Shown one piece after another: positions 1 through 8,198 of a stretch of DNA of 34,563 nt. Numbering within the stretch: position 1 is the stretch's first letter; each line of letters begins with the position of its first letter. This stretch comes from an uncultured Ectothiorhodospiraceae bacterium (GTDB taxonomy: Bacteria > Pseudomonadota > Gammaproteobacteria > S012-40): NCBI GenBank assembly GCA_945787125.1, contig CALZHW010000021.1, positions 1 through 34,563 on the forward strand, written 5' to 3'. The notes under the pieces were generated by a model, which saw only the letters and a program-made list of their open reading frames with translations, did not search any database and was not told the origin of the DNA. The position numbers and the translations under genes were made by a program.

Positions 1-113
1 AGCTCAATAGCCGACCCAGAAAATGTTTGGGATATAGAACGCCATACGAAGCTTTTGAAGAGTTGACTGGCATCAAAGAAAATACATTAACCGGTTATGC
101 ACTTATGACTTGA
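1..113 (+). pseudogene. IS30-family transposase, C-terminal end (cut by window edge)
   Basis: An open frame runs from base 3 to a TGA at 111-113. It reads LNSRPRKCLGYRTPYEAFEE near its start, which is the typical end of the integrase core in IS30-family transposases (the LN.RPRK.LG..TP motif). IS30 transposases move small insertion sequences by DDE chemistry. Only about 36 residues are visible, so I cannot tell whether the full gene upstream is intact. An imperfect inverted repeat follows at 123-195 and may mark the edge of the element or a terminator. Confidence 0.75.
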
Positions 114-122
114 ATGCAGGAA

Positions 123-195
123 GGTTAAACTCTTGGCTTTAGTCAGATAGAATTAAATTTCAACAAAAAATAAAATCTGAACCAAGAGCCTAACC
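123..195. repeat. Imperfect inverted repeat after the IS30 transposase
   Basis: GGTTAAACTCTTGG (123-136) is mirrored by CCAAGAGCCTAACC (182-195): 12 of 14 positions pair around a 45-base AT-rich loop. It lies directly after the transposase stop, so it may be a terminal repeat of the insertion sequence, a terminator-like hairpin, or the target scar. Without the upstream end of the element I cannot decide. Confidence 0.4.
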
Positions 196-212
196 ATGAT
201 CCATAATATAAC

Positions 213-401
213 TCAAGTTTCGGGGTTCAAACTATTCCCCGCAATCAGCGCTCGTAGAGGCAATACATTATTGAAGAGTGTTAGCAGCAGGGATGCTGCC
301 TTCAAGCCTACAAGAACGTATTCACGGCGTCTCTCGATAAGGTGTTGCCGCTGCGGGTGCTGGAAGGTGGCGCTTTTGTCATTTTGACCGCCGAAACTTG
401 A
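213..401. repeat. Dispersed palindromic repeat (MITE/REPIN-like), copy 1
   Basis: This 189-bp non-coding element begins with TCAAGTTTCGG (213-223) and ends with the exact complement CCGAAACTTGA (391-401). Inside are the landmarks shared by all copies: a CGTAG..GGCAA block, a GGGATGCTGCC hairpin half near 290-300, CGGCGTCTCTCGATAAGG near 327-344, and GGGTGCTGGAAGGTGGC near 355-371. Short frames that cross it are shadows. Other copies are near 5.8, 7.1, 12.3, 27.9 and 33.3 kb. Confidence 0.8.
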
Positions 402-795
402 AATATAAATATCCATCCAACAACAAATACAATCCTTCAAAAACATCATCTTGCAATCGCAGGGGTTATCTTTCTCGGATGTTTTATCGACGGATTGTTT
501 GCAACAACTTATTAATGATTCGCCCCGCAAAAGAGATCGGATTTTCACCTGTCTGTTGCGAATTCGTAAATTAAGCAGCAACTGGTGTTTGAAAAAGTCC
601 ATGGTAGTGTTTTTTCCATCGATAGTTAGTGATCAAGGTTTGCAACATTTTCGATAATATTTACAAAAGTGACTTACGGTTTCGCAACACACAGGCTACT
701 TTTTTATACTTTCATAAAGACAGGAATGTAACACTATCGGTAATAATGTTATATTCTGATAACGCTCATTATTTAAACAAATTCTTACATAATAT
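402..795. other. Intergenic region, no gene recognised
   Basis: About 390 bases lie between the first repeat and the ParD leader. Short frames exist on both strands but none has a recognisable domain, and I see no convincing ribosome-binding site. The last 100 bases are very AT-rich and probably hold the promoter of the ParD-like gene. Confidence 0.5.
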
Positions 796-801
796 ACATT
801 T

Positions 802-845
802 GGTGGTATTATAGAGGTATATAAAACACCTATTGGAGGTATTAT
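802..845 (+). promoter_or_regulatory. Direct repeat over the ParD start (possible operator)
   Basis: GGTGGTATTAT (from 802) and GGAGGTATTAT (from 835) are near-identical direct repeats spaced by 33 bases, with a related AGAGGTATAT between them. The second copy contains the ribosome-binding site. ParD antitoxins are ribbon-helix-helix repressors that bind repeats in their own leader, so these could be operator sites. That role is inference. Confidence 0.4.
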
Positions 846-1137
846 GGCAATTAGAAAAACAACCCTAAGTCTTACAGATCATGACCGCGAATGGATGGAT
901 GGAATTATCACAAGTGGTGAATATGTTAGTAATAGTGAATATGTGCGTAGTCTTATCCGCAGAGACAAGGAGCAAAGGACAGAGACACCTGAGAAAATAG
1001 CCTATATTCGTGCCAAACTTATAAAAGCTGAACAAAGTGGTTTTACGGACTTAAGTCGTGATGAAATCCTAGCAAAATCAAAGGATGAGTTGCGGAAGAA
1101 TGGGGTCGGCCTGAGCACCTGTATTTTTAAGTATTAA
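844..1137 (+). CDS. ParD-like (CC2985-type) antitoxin, orphan
   Basis: This 97-residue protein resembles the ParD/CC2985 antitoxin family: an N-terminal ribbon-helix-helix DNA-binding part (IRKTTLSLTDHDREWMD, then SGEYVSNSEYVRSLIRRD) followed by a toxin-binding tail that includes GFTDLSRDEILAKSKDELR. The start ATG has a strong GGAGG five bases upstream. Family members normally sit just ahead of a parE toxin gene. Here no ParE is encoded downstream; a transposase scrap begins 17 bases after the stop. The last ten residues (VGLSTCIFKY) look unlike the usual short end after the ELR.NG segment, so the 3' end was probably altered when the toxin was lost. It may still repress its own promoter or neutralise a ParE elsewhere. 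Confidence 0.75.
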   Translation: MAIRKTTLSLTDHDREWMDGIITSGEYVSNSEYVRSLIRRDKEQRTETPEKIAYIRAKLIKAEQSGFTDLSRDEILAKSKDELRKNGVGLSTCIFKY

Positions 1138-1153
1138 TTACTATACTTCCCTC

Positions 1154-1294
1154 ATGGTACGTAAACCACGATTACATATCCCTGGCGGTCTTTACCATGT
1201 CATCCTGAGCGGCAATGGAGACGACAATATTTTCTTTGATAATGAAAACAGGTGCCCGAAGAAAAAAACAAGAATTTCGAGAAAAAATAATTAA
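1154..1294 (+). pseudogene. RAYT (REP-associated tyrosine transposase), N-terminal remnant
   Basis: The frame from ATG 1154 encodes VRKPRLHIPGGLYHVILSG followed by NGDDNIFFDNENR, which matches the start of the Y1/HUH REP-associated transposase family (usual form R.PR...PG..YHV...GN....IF.D..D). It then turns into a lysine-rich tail and stops at 1292-1294. The HUH motif and catalytic tyrosine, which lie further along in intact proteins, are absent. The next 100 bases stay open in another frame to 1397 (ending EGKDCEKFIREM) but match nothing I recognise. This remnant is notable because REP-like repeats are scattered through the window. Confidence 0.65.
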
Positions 1295-1397
1295 TTATTG
1301 TGAAGCCCAGGAAGCAAAAGATGAGCCCGCTCATATTCCGACACTGTCCAGATTATTAGAGGGAAAAGATTGCGAAAAATTTATTCGCGAAATGTAA

Positions 1398-1671
1398 CCG
1401 CACAATCCAACACTAAGCGACAACGAAAAACAAAAAATATTGGTCGATAAAAAAGTTTAAAACGTTATGTGAAATTTTCAGGACATGACAAAGACCTTTC
1501 ACTCACATTCTCGACGAATCAATTCAATGTCAGCATTTTCTTTGATTAAAAGACCGGCACGCTGGTTATTATGAGCATTCCGAAATCAATAAATAAGCAG
1601 CTACAATCACATCTAATAAAGTTGAATCCTAAGAGTCTATCGATCTTAGGAAGTTGTACCGAAGGGAAAGT
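1398..1671. other. Intergenic, decayed
   Basis: No recognisable gene, repeat or RNA. The region lies between two gene remnants and has stops in all frames. Confidence 0.5.
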
Positions 1672-1722
1672 ATGACAAAAAAATTCTATGCTGTATGGGT
1701 TGGTCGAAAAAAAACCAGGTAA
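1672..1722 (+). pseudogene. Ribonuclease HI N-terminal (viroplasmin-like) remnant
   Basis: ATG at 1672, preceded by GAAGGGAAAG, encodes MTKKFYAVWVGRKKTR and a stop. The pattern KKFYAV.VGRK is the hallmark start of the viroplasmin-like hybrid-binding domain found at the N-terminus of many RNase HI enzymes, normally followed by PGI(Y/F)..W. A run of eight A follows GRK, and the frame one base over continues KKPG, so a frameshift in the homopolymer seems to have broken the gene. The following sequence no longer matches the family. Only this short motif supports the call. Confidence 0.5.
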
Positions 1723-1898
1723 CTGTCAGATCAAGTCGAGACTAATACAAATAACTCAGCAAGAATCCGATTTCTGCCGGTACTCCGGCCCGCTCGATGT
1801 ACCAAAATTATTAGCCTTTAAGTCGGTCTAATATTTTTCACTAATAAGTTTATCCATAGTCGTACGATAACTCGCTCATAAAAAATCCCTTATAATCC

Positions 1899-1930
1899 AC
1901 ACCACATCACCTTTTGAGGTGATGTGGTGT
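1899..1930 (-). terminator. Terminator-like hairpin after the tyrosinase-VWA gene
   Basis: A perfect 14-bp stem, ACACCACATCACCT / AGGTGATGTGGTGT, with a TTTG loop lies 33 bases beyond the stop of the minus-strand gene. Reading on that strand, a run of six T follows about 12 bases after the stem. The stem is strong enough to end transcription, though the T-run is not directly adjacent. Confidence 0.65.
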
Positions 1931-1962
1931 AAAGTGCCTACAGGTTCTAACCGAAATACCGC

Positions 1963-4900
1963 TTAATCTGATTTCTTTTTGACAGTAACGCTCTTACCAT
2001 CATTGACTATTGATTTCGCATAGAAGTCGCTGTCAGAAATCGACTTAATATTCTCGTCAGCGAGACGCTCAACCTCTACTTTCTTCTGCTTAGTTCGAGC
2101 TATAACTAATTTAGTTTCCGCAATATCATGGTCAATAACGAATTCAGTGATGATTTTTTGCAAATCGTCAAATTTTCTCAATGCAGTTAAATCTGCTTCC
2201 GACAGATTTGTGAGACGTGGTTCCCTAATAGCTTTCGGCGGAACACCCGGTTCGAACATGGTTGAACTTGATACCCTTCTTTTGGTCTCGCAATATGCTT
2301 TGACACAATGCCGCATGGCATCAATATTAATACCAAGTTTCTTTAGCTTTTTCTCAAACTCAGGTTCAATAACTTTTCTATTCATGATGCACTCCAACAA
2401 GTGACATAAGCGTTCATTGGCATCGTCGCGATCATCAAGCGGCCCGACAGGCGTCAAGTCAGCTCCTACATGAACAGCCGCTGATACTACTTGCTCGCGT
2501 GTGAACGGTTTGCCATAAAGGGTTCGACCTGCCGCTTGAACACGGCTCGAATAGATGCCCGCAACGCCTGCCACGAGGGATGCACGGTAACGTCCCGGTT
2601 CATACTCCGTAAATGAGAGCGTCTTAATGCTTCCATCCGGACGAGTCAGCTCAGCCACTATCCTCGCACGGCGATCGACAGGTTGATTGTATTCAGTCAA
2701 TTGAACATAAAAATCAAGTTTTGCACCTGGCTCATGACTGCTTTGCTGCACTACTGCCTTCATATTCAAGTTTGAACGCGCTTGGATGATCAGGTCATAT
2801 GAAAGATAACGACGCTGCATTTTAAGGAATTCAATGACTTCCTGTCTTTCTTTTTGTAATAACTCTTTAAGTCGTTGTTGATCGAATTTCAAAACTACAT
2901 GCCAACGCCCCGCATGGCTGCCATTCGAGTTAACGGGTATTGCCGGTAAATTAACTCTATAGAAACTTACTCTACGTCCTTCAACGTAAGTGAGGTTGGT
3001 AACCGTCGACACGTCGGCGCGTTGAAAAAGTGTTCCATCGGGAGTCTCCAGACAGAAATCCAGCAGTGCCGGAAAGCGGCACAGCACAATGACATCGACA
3101 TCGACGTCCGCTTCCGTCACATCAAAAGGAATGCGGTGTTTGCTATCTAGTATTAGATGGCCTCGCGGATCGAGAATAATGTCTTGATTGGTTACACCGG
3201 CTAGCGCTTGAACAAACAGCTTAGTGAGAAAGAACTCTTGCACCGAACTGCTCATATCGCCGGTGATGAGCAAGTCACCATTATTGTTCTTGGTAATCTT
3301 TTCCAATGCAACTTCACTGACGTTACCAGCAGTCCCGAGACCTATGGCAAACGTATTTGCCGAGATAGAATCGGACACATTGTCAATGGTTGGCGACTGA
3401 TTTTCATTGCCATCAGTCATGACGACCATAGCTAGAACATCGTAAGGATCAGGAGGTATGAGTGCATTGGCAGCAACCTGCCCATCGGCAAGTGCACTAT
3501 TGCCTTCTAGAATACCGGCGCCTATTCCGGTTAAGCCCCGTGGGTCAAGATTAGAACCAGCTAAAATAGTGTTGATGTTATCACGGCCGGAGCCGACGAC
3601 TATCGGCGAGTAAGGCCCCATCTCAGTGACATTTAGTAGACGATCGACTATTTCGTCATAACTGACAACGCTAATACCATCTTCAGGGCGCATCAGAACG
3701 GAGAATACTGATACAGCATCTTTCAACAGTTCAGCCTTAGTGACCGGGGTTCCAGTTGAACTAGTGGTTGCCGTGCCCGCCATGCTACCGGAACGATCAA
3801 GCACTAGCGCTACTGCTGTCTTCTGCACTGGAACTGGCGTAGCAAGCAGATCTATCTGCGTGATCAATAACGAATAATCACTGCCTTGGTTTGCTGCATA
3901 AAAACCTTCAACATCGGTAAAATATGCTTCAACTGTTACACTACTGTTCTCCGTTGGGCCAGCAATTCCGGGTGCCGTGTAGGCAACGAAAACATAACCA
4001 TAAATGAATGATTCACCGCACACTGGGGTAGCAGTGAAATTCGTGACCGGTGTCTGTGAAAAATTGCCAGACGGGCCCGCAGTAATACGAAATTGGACTT
4101 GCCGAGCGGTCTCAACACGAAATCGGATTGCGTGGTAAGTTGTCATTCCTACCGGCACATTTCCGAAATCCACACTCGGAGTCTCGAGCGTGACAGAAGG
4201 AATATCCGTGTCATACATATAACCACCGGCCTTGTGATCTAAAACACTATCAATGGTGTATTCGGAACCAAAATGAGTACCAAACAATACCATATTGTCA
4301 CCAAGACGGTGGCCTGCAAGTGTAGCTGATTCGCCGCCTCCAGGCACATAAGGTTCGAAGGGGTGCTTCTGTTGCCAAACCGCCCATAACCTATCTACGT
4401 TTGCATGATGGATAAAAAATACTGGATCATTTGGCGAACTGCTGGGAAGCATAGAACCACCGACATAAACATGACCAGCATTGTGGAAGCGTACTGCTTG
4501 ACCAGAGAACCAGCCTTCAAGTCGATTTCGAAAAGCGTCATTGGAACCCGCATCGTTCCAATTAGATTCATCCAACGGCGTAGCATCTAGTAAGGTGAGT
4601 GTGTCATCATGATCGCCCAACACTTCACCACCGAGAGTTCGTTGCAGATAGGCGCCAGCAGCCCCGCCAGTGTCGACATTAATATTCCAGTTTCCGGCAG
4701 AAAATGCGAACGCTCCAGTGGTAACTTGATTGTCAAGGCCATCACCATCACCACCCAGAAAATCAGTGGTAAAAGGATTGCTACCAATCAAATCAGACCA
4801 ATCCCAATATGGAAGTGCTAGGTGGGGTTTGCTGGATATGTCTTGTAAATCCTTCTCTAGCAAGTCCAAAAACTTACGATGCCACGCTAAAAAACCAGGA

Positions 4901-5091
4901 CGCCTGTGGGCTCCAGTGCCCACCTGTGTATGTAACCAAACATAGTCATCGTACCGACTGTTTGCCCCGTCAGATTGCGCGGCAGGAATTTGACTAGGTG
5001 CTTTAGCTGGATTTTTAAGATCAAGAAAAGCTTGGACAAGTTCACTTTTCTCGGCTTGACTCAAATTTTTAACATTCTTTCTACAGTTCAT
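1963..5091 (-). CDS. Tyrosinase domain fused to a von Willebrand A domain
   Basis: This 1042-residue protein starts with a type-3 copper domain (about 30-290). The CuA site looks like His54, His62 and His71 (within AHRRPGFLAWHRKF); the CuB site like His203 and His207 (HNAGH) and His229 (NDPVFFIHHANVDRLW). Such domains oxidise phenols to quinones with O2. A beta-sandwich segment follows (305-415, begins VDFGNVPVG, like ASH/choice-of-anchor D domains). Then comes a VWA domain (about 424-630) with a complete MIDAS: D432-R-S-G-S436, Thr521 in the LTGIG segment, and Asp560 in VVMTDG. Residues 630-850 are beta-rich and Ig-like; the rest is charged and helical. No signal peptide or membrane segment is visible. 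GGAGA precedes the ATG. It stands alone, with a 1-kb leader. Copper ligands and fold are family knowledge; the combined function is unknown. Confidence 0.85.
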   Translation of the reverse strand: MNCRKNVKNLSQAEKSELVQAFLDLKNPAKAPSQIPAAQSDGANSRYDDYVWLHTQVGTGAHRRPGFLAWHRKFLDLLEKDLQDISSKPHLALPYWDWSDLIGSNPFTTDFLGGDGDGLDNQVTTGAFAFSAGNWNINVDTGGAAGAYLQRTLGGEVLGDHDDTLTLLDATPLDESNWNDAGSNDAFRNRLEGWFSGQAVRFHNAGHVYVGGSMLPSSSPNDPVFFIHHANVDRLWAVWQQKHPFEPYVPGGGESATLAGHRLGDNMVLFGTHFGSEYTIDSVLDHKAGGYMYDTDIPSVTLETPSVDFGNVPVGMTTYHAIRFRVETARQVQFRITAGPSGNFSQTPVTNFTATPVCGESFIYGYVFVAYTAPGIAGPTENSSVTVEAYFTDVEGFYAANQGSDYSLLITQIDLLATPVPVQKTAVALVLDRSGSMAGTATTSSTGTPVTKAELLKDAVSVFSVLMRPEDGISVVSYDEIVDRLLNVTEMGPYSPIVVGSGRDNINTILAGSNLDPRGLTGIGAGILEGNSALADGQVAANALIPPDPYDVLAMVVMTDGNENQSPTIDNVSDSISANTFAIGLGTAGNVSEVALEKITKNNNGDLLITGDMSSSVQEFFLTKLFVQALAGVTNQDIILDPRGHLILDSKHRIPFDVTEADVDVDVIVLCRFPALLDFCLETPDGTLFQRADVSTVTNLTYVEGRRVSFYRVNLPAIPVNSNGSHAGRWHVVLKFDQQRLKELLQKERQEVIEFLKMQRRYLSYDLIIQARSNLNMKAVVQQSSHEPGAKLDFYVQLTEYNQPVDRRARIVAELTRPDGSIKTLSFTEYEPGRYRASLVAGVAGIYSSRVQAAGRTLYGKPFTREQVVSAAVHVGADLTPVGPLDDRDDANERLCHLLECIMNRKVIEPEFEKKLKKLGINIDAMRHCVKAYCETKRRVSSSTMFEPGVPPKAIREPRLTNLSEADLTALRKFDDLQKIITEFVIDHDIAETKLVIARTKQKKVEVERLADENIKSISDSDFYAKSIVNDGKSVTVKKKSD

Positions 5092-5422
5092 ATTCCATCT
5101 CCTATGGTGTCTTCAGTTTTTTTACTGCATACGAAGGGGCTAGCTCAGGGCTGTAACCCATGTTAATGAAGCATCCAGTGAGACGCCCGCAGCGTTCAGT
5201 CAGACACCATTAGAATTTCCAGCCATGGCATGTGGTTTAAATACATTAATCAATTCTCCAAATATTTTACGATTAATGCCCTGTACTATTATTCGAGATC
5301 CTATTTCATTCTTCGTTAGTGAATGGAGCCTTCAGTTTATCTACAGAAAGACACTTTTAAATATGACTTAATACCGAAATTTATGTGATTTATTCACTAT
5401 TTTGGGAGCATCAATATTTGTA
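5092..5422. other. Upstream region of the tyrosinase-VWA gene
   Basis: About 330 bases with no gene. The minus-strand gene start lies at its left edge, with GGAGA as ribosome-binding site near 5098-5102. Promoter elements should lie here, but I cannot assign them with confidence. Confidence 0.5.
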
Positions 5423-5466
5423 GGGTCAGTCTCGATTGATAATGCCATTCCAATCGAGACTGACCC
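5423..5466. repeat. Perfect 16-bp hairpin in the 1-kb intergenic region
   Basis: GGGTCAGTCTCGATTG (5423-5438) and its exact complement CAATCGAGACTGACCC (5451-5466) flank a 12-base loop. No T-run follows on the plus strand and no gene ends nearby, so a simple terminator role is unlikely. It may be a regulator site, a non-coding RNA stem or the relic of a mobile element. Confidence 0.7.
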
Positions 5467-5780
5467 TCGATAATAATTCACTCGGATTATTTTAGATTCC
5501 GCAGACAGCATCATTCACTCTACAAACGGGACAGCGTCGTCACAGTAAAACGCTGTTTGAGTGGCTATAGATTGAATAATTTTTTGCTTCTCAAACTGTG
5601 AACTTTTTACGGCGACTAACGTTCGCTGCTGAAAAAAACCAACGATACATCGCAATTTCCTAAGTTAACCGCTTCTTCAAAATCTCATCGATCTAAGCAT
5701 TTATCAACTTTATTCAACACTGCTCTCAGCACATAAAGTGCTTAGGCAACGCTGATTAAATCTATCATAGCGTGTTGGTA
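5467..5780. other. Intergenic, no gene recognised
   Basis: All frames are broken and nothing recognisable was found. The block near 5740-5775 (TTAGGCAACGCTGATTAAAT) resembles the kind of sequence found at insertion-sequence ends, but I cannot name a family. Confidence 0.4.
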
Positions 5781-5781
5781 T

Positions 5782-5849
5782 TACTCACTATTAGATCCAA
5801 ATATTCCCCCAAAATCAGCGGCCGTAGTGGCAAAATTTTATTGAGAGTG
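5782..5849. repeat. Dispersed palindromic repeat, truncated copy
   Basis: The stretch CAAATATTCCCCCAAAATCAGCG, then GTAGTGGCAAAATTTTATTG, then AGAGTG follows the same order as the left third of the element seen at 213 and 7052 (ATTCCCC..AATCAGCG, CGTAGTGGCAA, TTATTGAGAGTG). The rest is missing. After the break comes GATGACTGCATG, a 12-mer that also occurs near 7261, just beyond the 7.1-kb copy. Confidence 0.55.
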
Positions 5850-6102
5850 ATGACTGCATGTAAAAATAGTTGAAAAGCCACAAACCCCAACAACAATTGG
5901 AACAATTCAGTGCACGAATTGTTGGCTAAATTTGCTGGGATTCACAAAAAGACACTCACCCCAGCCTACGAAATGGTGTATGCATATCCCCATTCCAAAA
6001 TCCATAAGGGCATTGTTTAACTCTTCACCGCTTATCCCTCCCAATTCCGGTACTACTGTTGCATCGATAATGTCTATGTAAAATATTAGCTAATGCTTAT
6101 AA
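5850..6102. other. Intergenic with a possible coding scrap
   Basis: Between about 5895 and 6020 one plus-strand frame reads HELLAKFAGIHKKTLTPAYE and then MVYAYPHSKIHKGIV before a stop. It has no start signal and I do not recognise it; it may be a gene remnant or chance. The final 40 bases hold the leader of the DHH gene. Confidence 0.3.
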
Positions 6103-6114
6103 ATGGAGTTCTTA

Positions 6115-7044
6115 ATGACCGACAACAAATTCCGCCTGATTACCCGTAGCGACTTTGACGGCCTGGTCTGTGCGGTGCTACTGAAACATCTTAATATGAT
6201 CAATGGCATAAAATTCGTGCACCCGAAAGATATGCAAGATGGAAAAATTGAGGTATCAAGCAACGATATTTCGACCAACCTGCCTTATGTAACGGGCATA
6301 CATTTAGCGTTTGATCACCATTCATCTGAAATCTTACGCAATGAAAAACATGATAATCATATTATTGATCCAGATGCGCCCTCTGCTGCCCGTGTTGTTT
6401 GGCAACACTACGGTGGTCATACGGCTTTCCCGGCTGAGTGGGACGAAATGATGGAGGCCGTTGATCGGGGTGATTCCGCACAGTTCAATAAGGAACAGGT
6501 ATTAAATGCTCAAGGTTGGGATCTGCTCAATTTTCTGATGGATGCGCGAACAGGCCTTGGGCGTTTTAGAGAATTTAGAATATCTAACTACAATCTAATG
6601 ATGGATCTGATCGACTATTGTAAAAATCATAATATCGACGAAATTATGCAGTTGCCTGACGTTAAAGAGCGCATAGACCTGTATCATGAACAAGATCTCT
6701 TGTTCAAAGAACAACTAAAACGCTGCGGTACGGAACATAATAATCTGGTGGTGTTAGATCTACGAGATGAAGAAGTCATTCATGCCGGCAATCGCTTTGT
6801 AATATATGCACTCTATCCAAACTGCAATATTTCAATTCATGTGATGTGGGGTTTTCAAAAACAAAATACCGTATTTGCCACTGGTAAATCAATTTTTGAT
6901 AAATCATCAAAAACCAATGTCGGTGAGTTAATGCTTAAATATGGCGGCGGTGGTCACCATGCAGCGGGCACATGCCAGATAAGTCATGATCAATCAAATG
7001 ACACATTAAAAGCGCTTATCCAGCAAATCAATCAGGATGGTTAG
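6115..7044 (+). CDS. DHH-family phosphoesterase
   Basis: The 309-residue protein has the DHH layout: motif I near the N-terminus (ITRSDFDGLVCAVLL, metal-binding Asp pair), the signature motif AFDHH near residue 65, and a C-terminal DHHA1-type substrate-binding end with the glycine-rich GGGGHHAAGTCQI. Members cleave phosphodiester or phosphoanhydride bonds (oligoribonucleotides, cyclic dinucleotides, polyphosphate) with two metal ions, usually manganese, in the cytoplasm. The exact substrate cannot be read from the sequence. I chose ATG 6115 because GGAG lies six bases ahead; an in-frame ATG at 6103 overlaps that ribosome-binding site. The gene stands alone and is followed within ten bases by a dispersed repeat. 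Confidence 0.85.
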   Translation: MTDNKFRLITRSDFDGLVCAVLLKHLNMINGIKFVHPKDMQDGKIEVSSNDISTNLPYVTGIHLAFDHHSSEILRNEKHDNHIIDPDAPSAARVVWQHYGGHTAFPAEWDEMMEAVDRGDSAQFNKEQVLNAQGWDLLNFLMDARTGLGRFREFRISNYNLMMDLIDYCKNHNIDEIMQLPDVKERIDLYHEQDLLFKEQLKRCGTEHNNLVVLDLRDEEVIHAGNRFVIYALYPNCNISIHVMWGFQKQNTVFATGKSIFDKSSKTNVGELMLKYGGGGHHAAGTCQISHDQSNDTLKALIQQINQDG

Positions 7045-7051
7045 TAACTAA

Positions 7052-7240
7052 CTCAAAATCGGAGTTCAAACTATTTCCTATAATCAGCACTCGTAGTGGC
7101 AAGGCCTTATCGAGAGTGTTGCCCTGTGTGCCACATAAATGCTGCCGTCAAGCCAGGGACGTATTTACAGCGTCTCTCGGTAAGGCGTTGCCACTAGGGT
7201 GCTGGAAGGTGGCACTTTACAACGTTGAACGCCTAATTGA
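7052..7240. repeat. Dispersed palindromic repeat, copy after the DHH gene
   Basis: The left end TCAAAATCGGAGTTCAAAC begins eight bases after the DHH stop, and the right end GTTGAACGCCTAATTGA forms a degenerate terminal inverted repeat with it. Inside, CCTTATCGAGAG (7105-7116) pairs with CTCTCGGTAAGG, and GTAGTGGCAA with TTGCCACTA, giving a long hairpin. Same orientation as the copy at 213. Confidence 0.8.
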
Positions 7241-7640
7241 TTTATCAGAACCAGATTGGAGTGATGACTGCATGCAGGAGGTACAAGCCCATACACGTTC
7301 CTAGATAAGTCGCATTATGGCGCGTCTCCCACCACACTAGCGAAACCCACAATCGTCCCAAAAACTCAGTTCTCATTGATAAACGAGCAGGAAAGAAACT
7401 CCAGGAAAGCCAGAGATTTATGGTGCATAAAACGCACCCTACGGTGACGTAAAAACCCGTTGAAGATAGGATGTTTTGTAACGCTACAATACGAAGCAAG
7501 CTGGCGATTACCAATAAATCAATTAATTCTACCAACAAAGATATGGCATGAGATGTACCGTTATATTAATCTGTATCACTAAATAATACATCCTAACGGG
7601 GTGTTTATTTCGATCGATCAATGCGTTACTCAAATTGTAC
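7241..7640. other. Intergenic, no gene recognised
   Basis: About 400 bases without a recognisable gene. It starts with GAGTGATGACTGCATG, shared with 5846-5860. A minus-strand open frame across it has no known domain and is probably chance. Confidence 0.4.
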
Positions 7641-7765
7641 TGATTAATTTAACGTTTACCGAGAAATAGCTTTTTATGACGAAAAAGACAGTTATTGTCA
7701 AGCATTGGGTTTTTCCAATTTTTCTTGGATTGGTTTTAGTAATTTATTCATTGGAAGGAGTTTCC

Positions 7766-8185
7766 ATGTCTTTGTTTAAAGGTGAAGAGGTCTGTGTTTT
7801 CTCAGCGATAAATGGTGTGATTACCTATGAAGGAAAACCGGCGGCCGGAGCGAAAATTATTCGTAAAGTACGCTGGAAGGATAAAGAAGGTGAATCGGAC
7901 TCCACTATGGTTGGTGAAAATGGCGAGTTTAATTTACCGGTGATGAATCGAACAATGCGACAGTTCTTGCCGACGCAATTTGTTGCCCACCAGAGTATCT
8001 ACGTTCATTTCAATGGTCAGGAATATCACATTTGGGAGATGGGAAAGCCTACTAAAGTGGAAAATGGTGAGCTAGGTGGAATTCCTTCAAATTTTCGTTG
8101 CGAATTAACAGATGAACTTATGGCAGTTCGGATAAAGCGAGGCACTTTAGTTACATCATGTATTTGGGACTCAATAATTAATTAG
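7766..8185 (+). CDS. DUF6795-like small protein, partner of a lipase-like gene
   Basis: From ATG 7766 the product is 139 residues. It opens MSLFKGEEVCVFSAINGVIT followed by YEGKPAAGAKIIR, a beta-strand pattern like the start of a transthyretin-like or carboxypeptidase-regulatory fold, and resembles the DUF6795 family as I remember it. I chose this start for its strong GGAAGGAG five bases ahead. The frame is also open from ATG 7676, which would add a 30-residue hydrophobic N-terminal helix (membrane anchor or signal) but has a poor ribosome-binding site. It ends 13 bases before the broken lipase gene, so the two were probably one operon. Similar pairs may be effector and partner of a secretion system; that is inference. 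Confidence 0.6.
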   Translation: MSLFKGEEVCVFSAINGVITYEGKPAAGAKIIRKVRWKDKEGESDSTMVGENGEFNLPVMNRTMRQFLPTQFVAHQSIYVHFNGQEYHIWEMGKPTKVENGELGGIPSNFRCELTDELMAVRIKRGTLVTSCIWDSIIN

Positions 8186-8198
8186 GAATATTTTAAAA

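Noticed and set aside
213-602. A 129-residue minus-strand open frame
   Set aside because: It runs through the dispersed repeat and has no recognisable domain or ribosome-binding site; the repeat explains the lack of stops.
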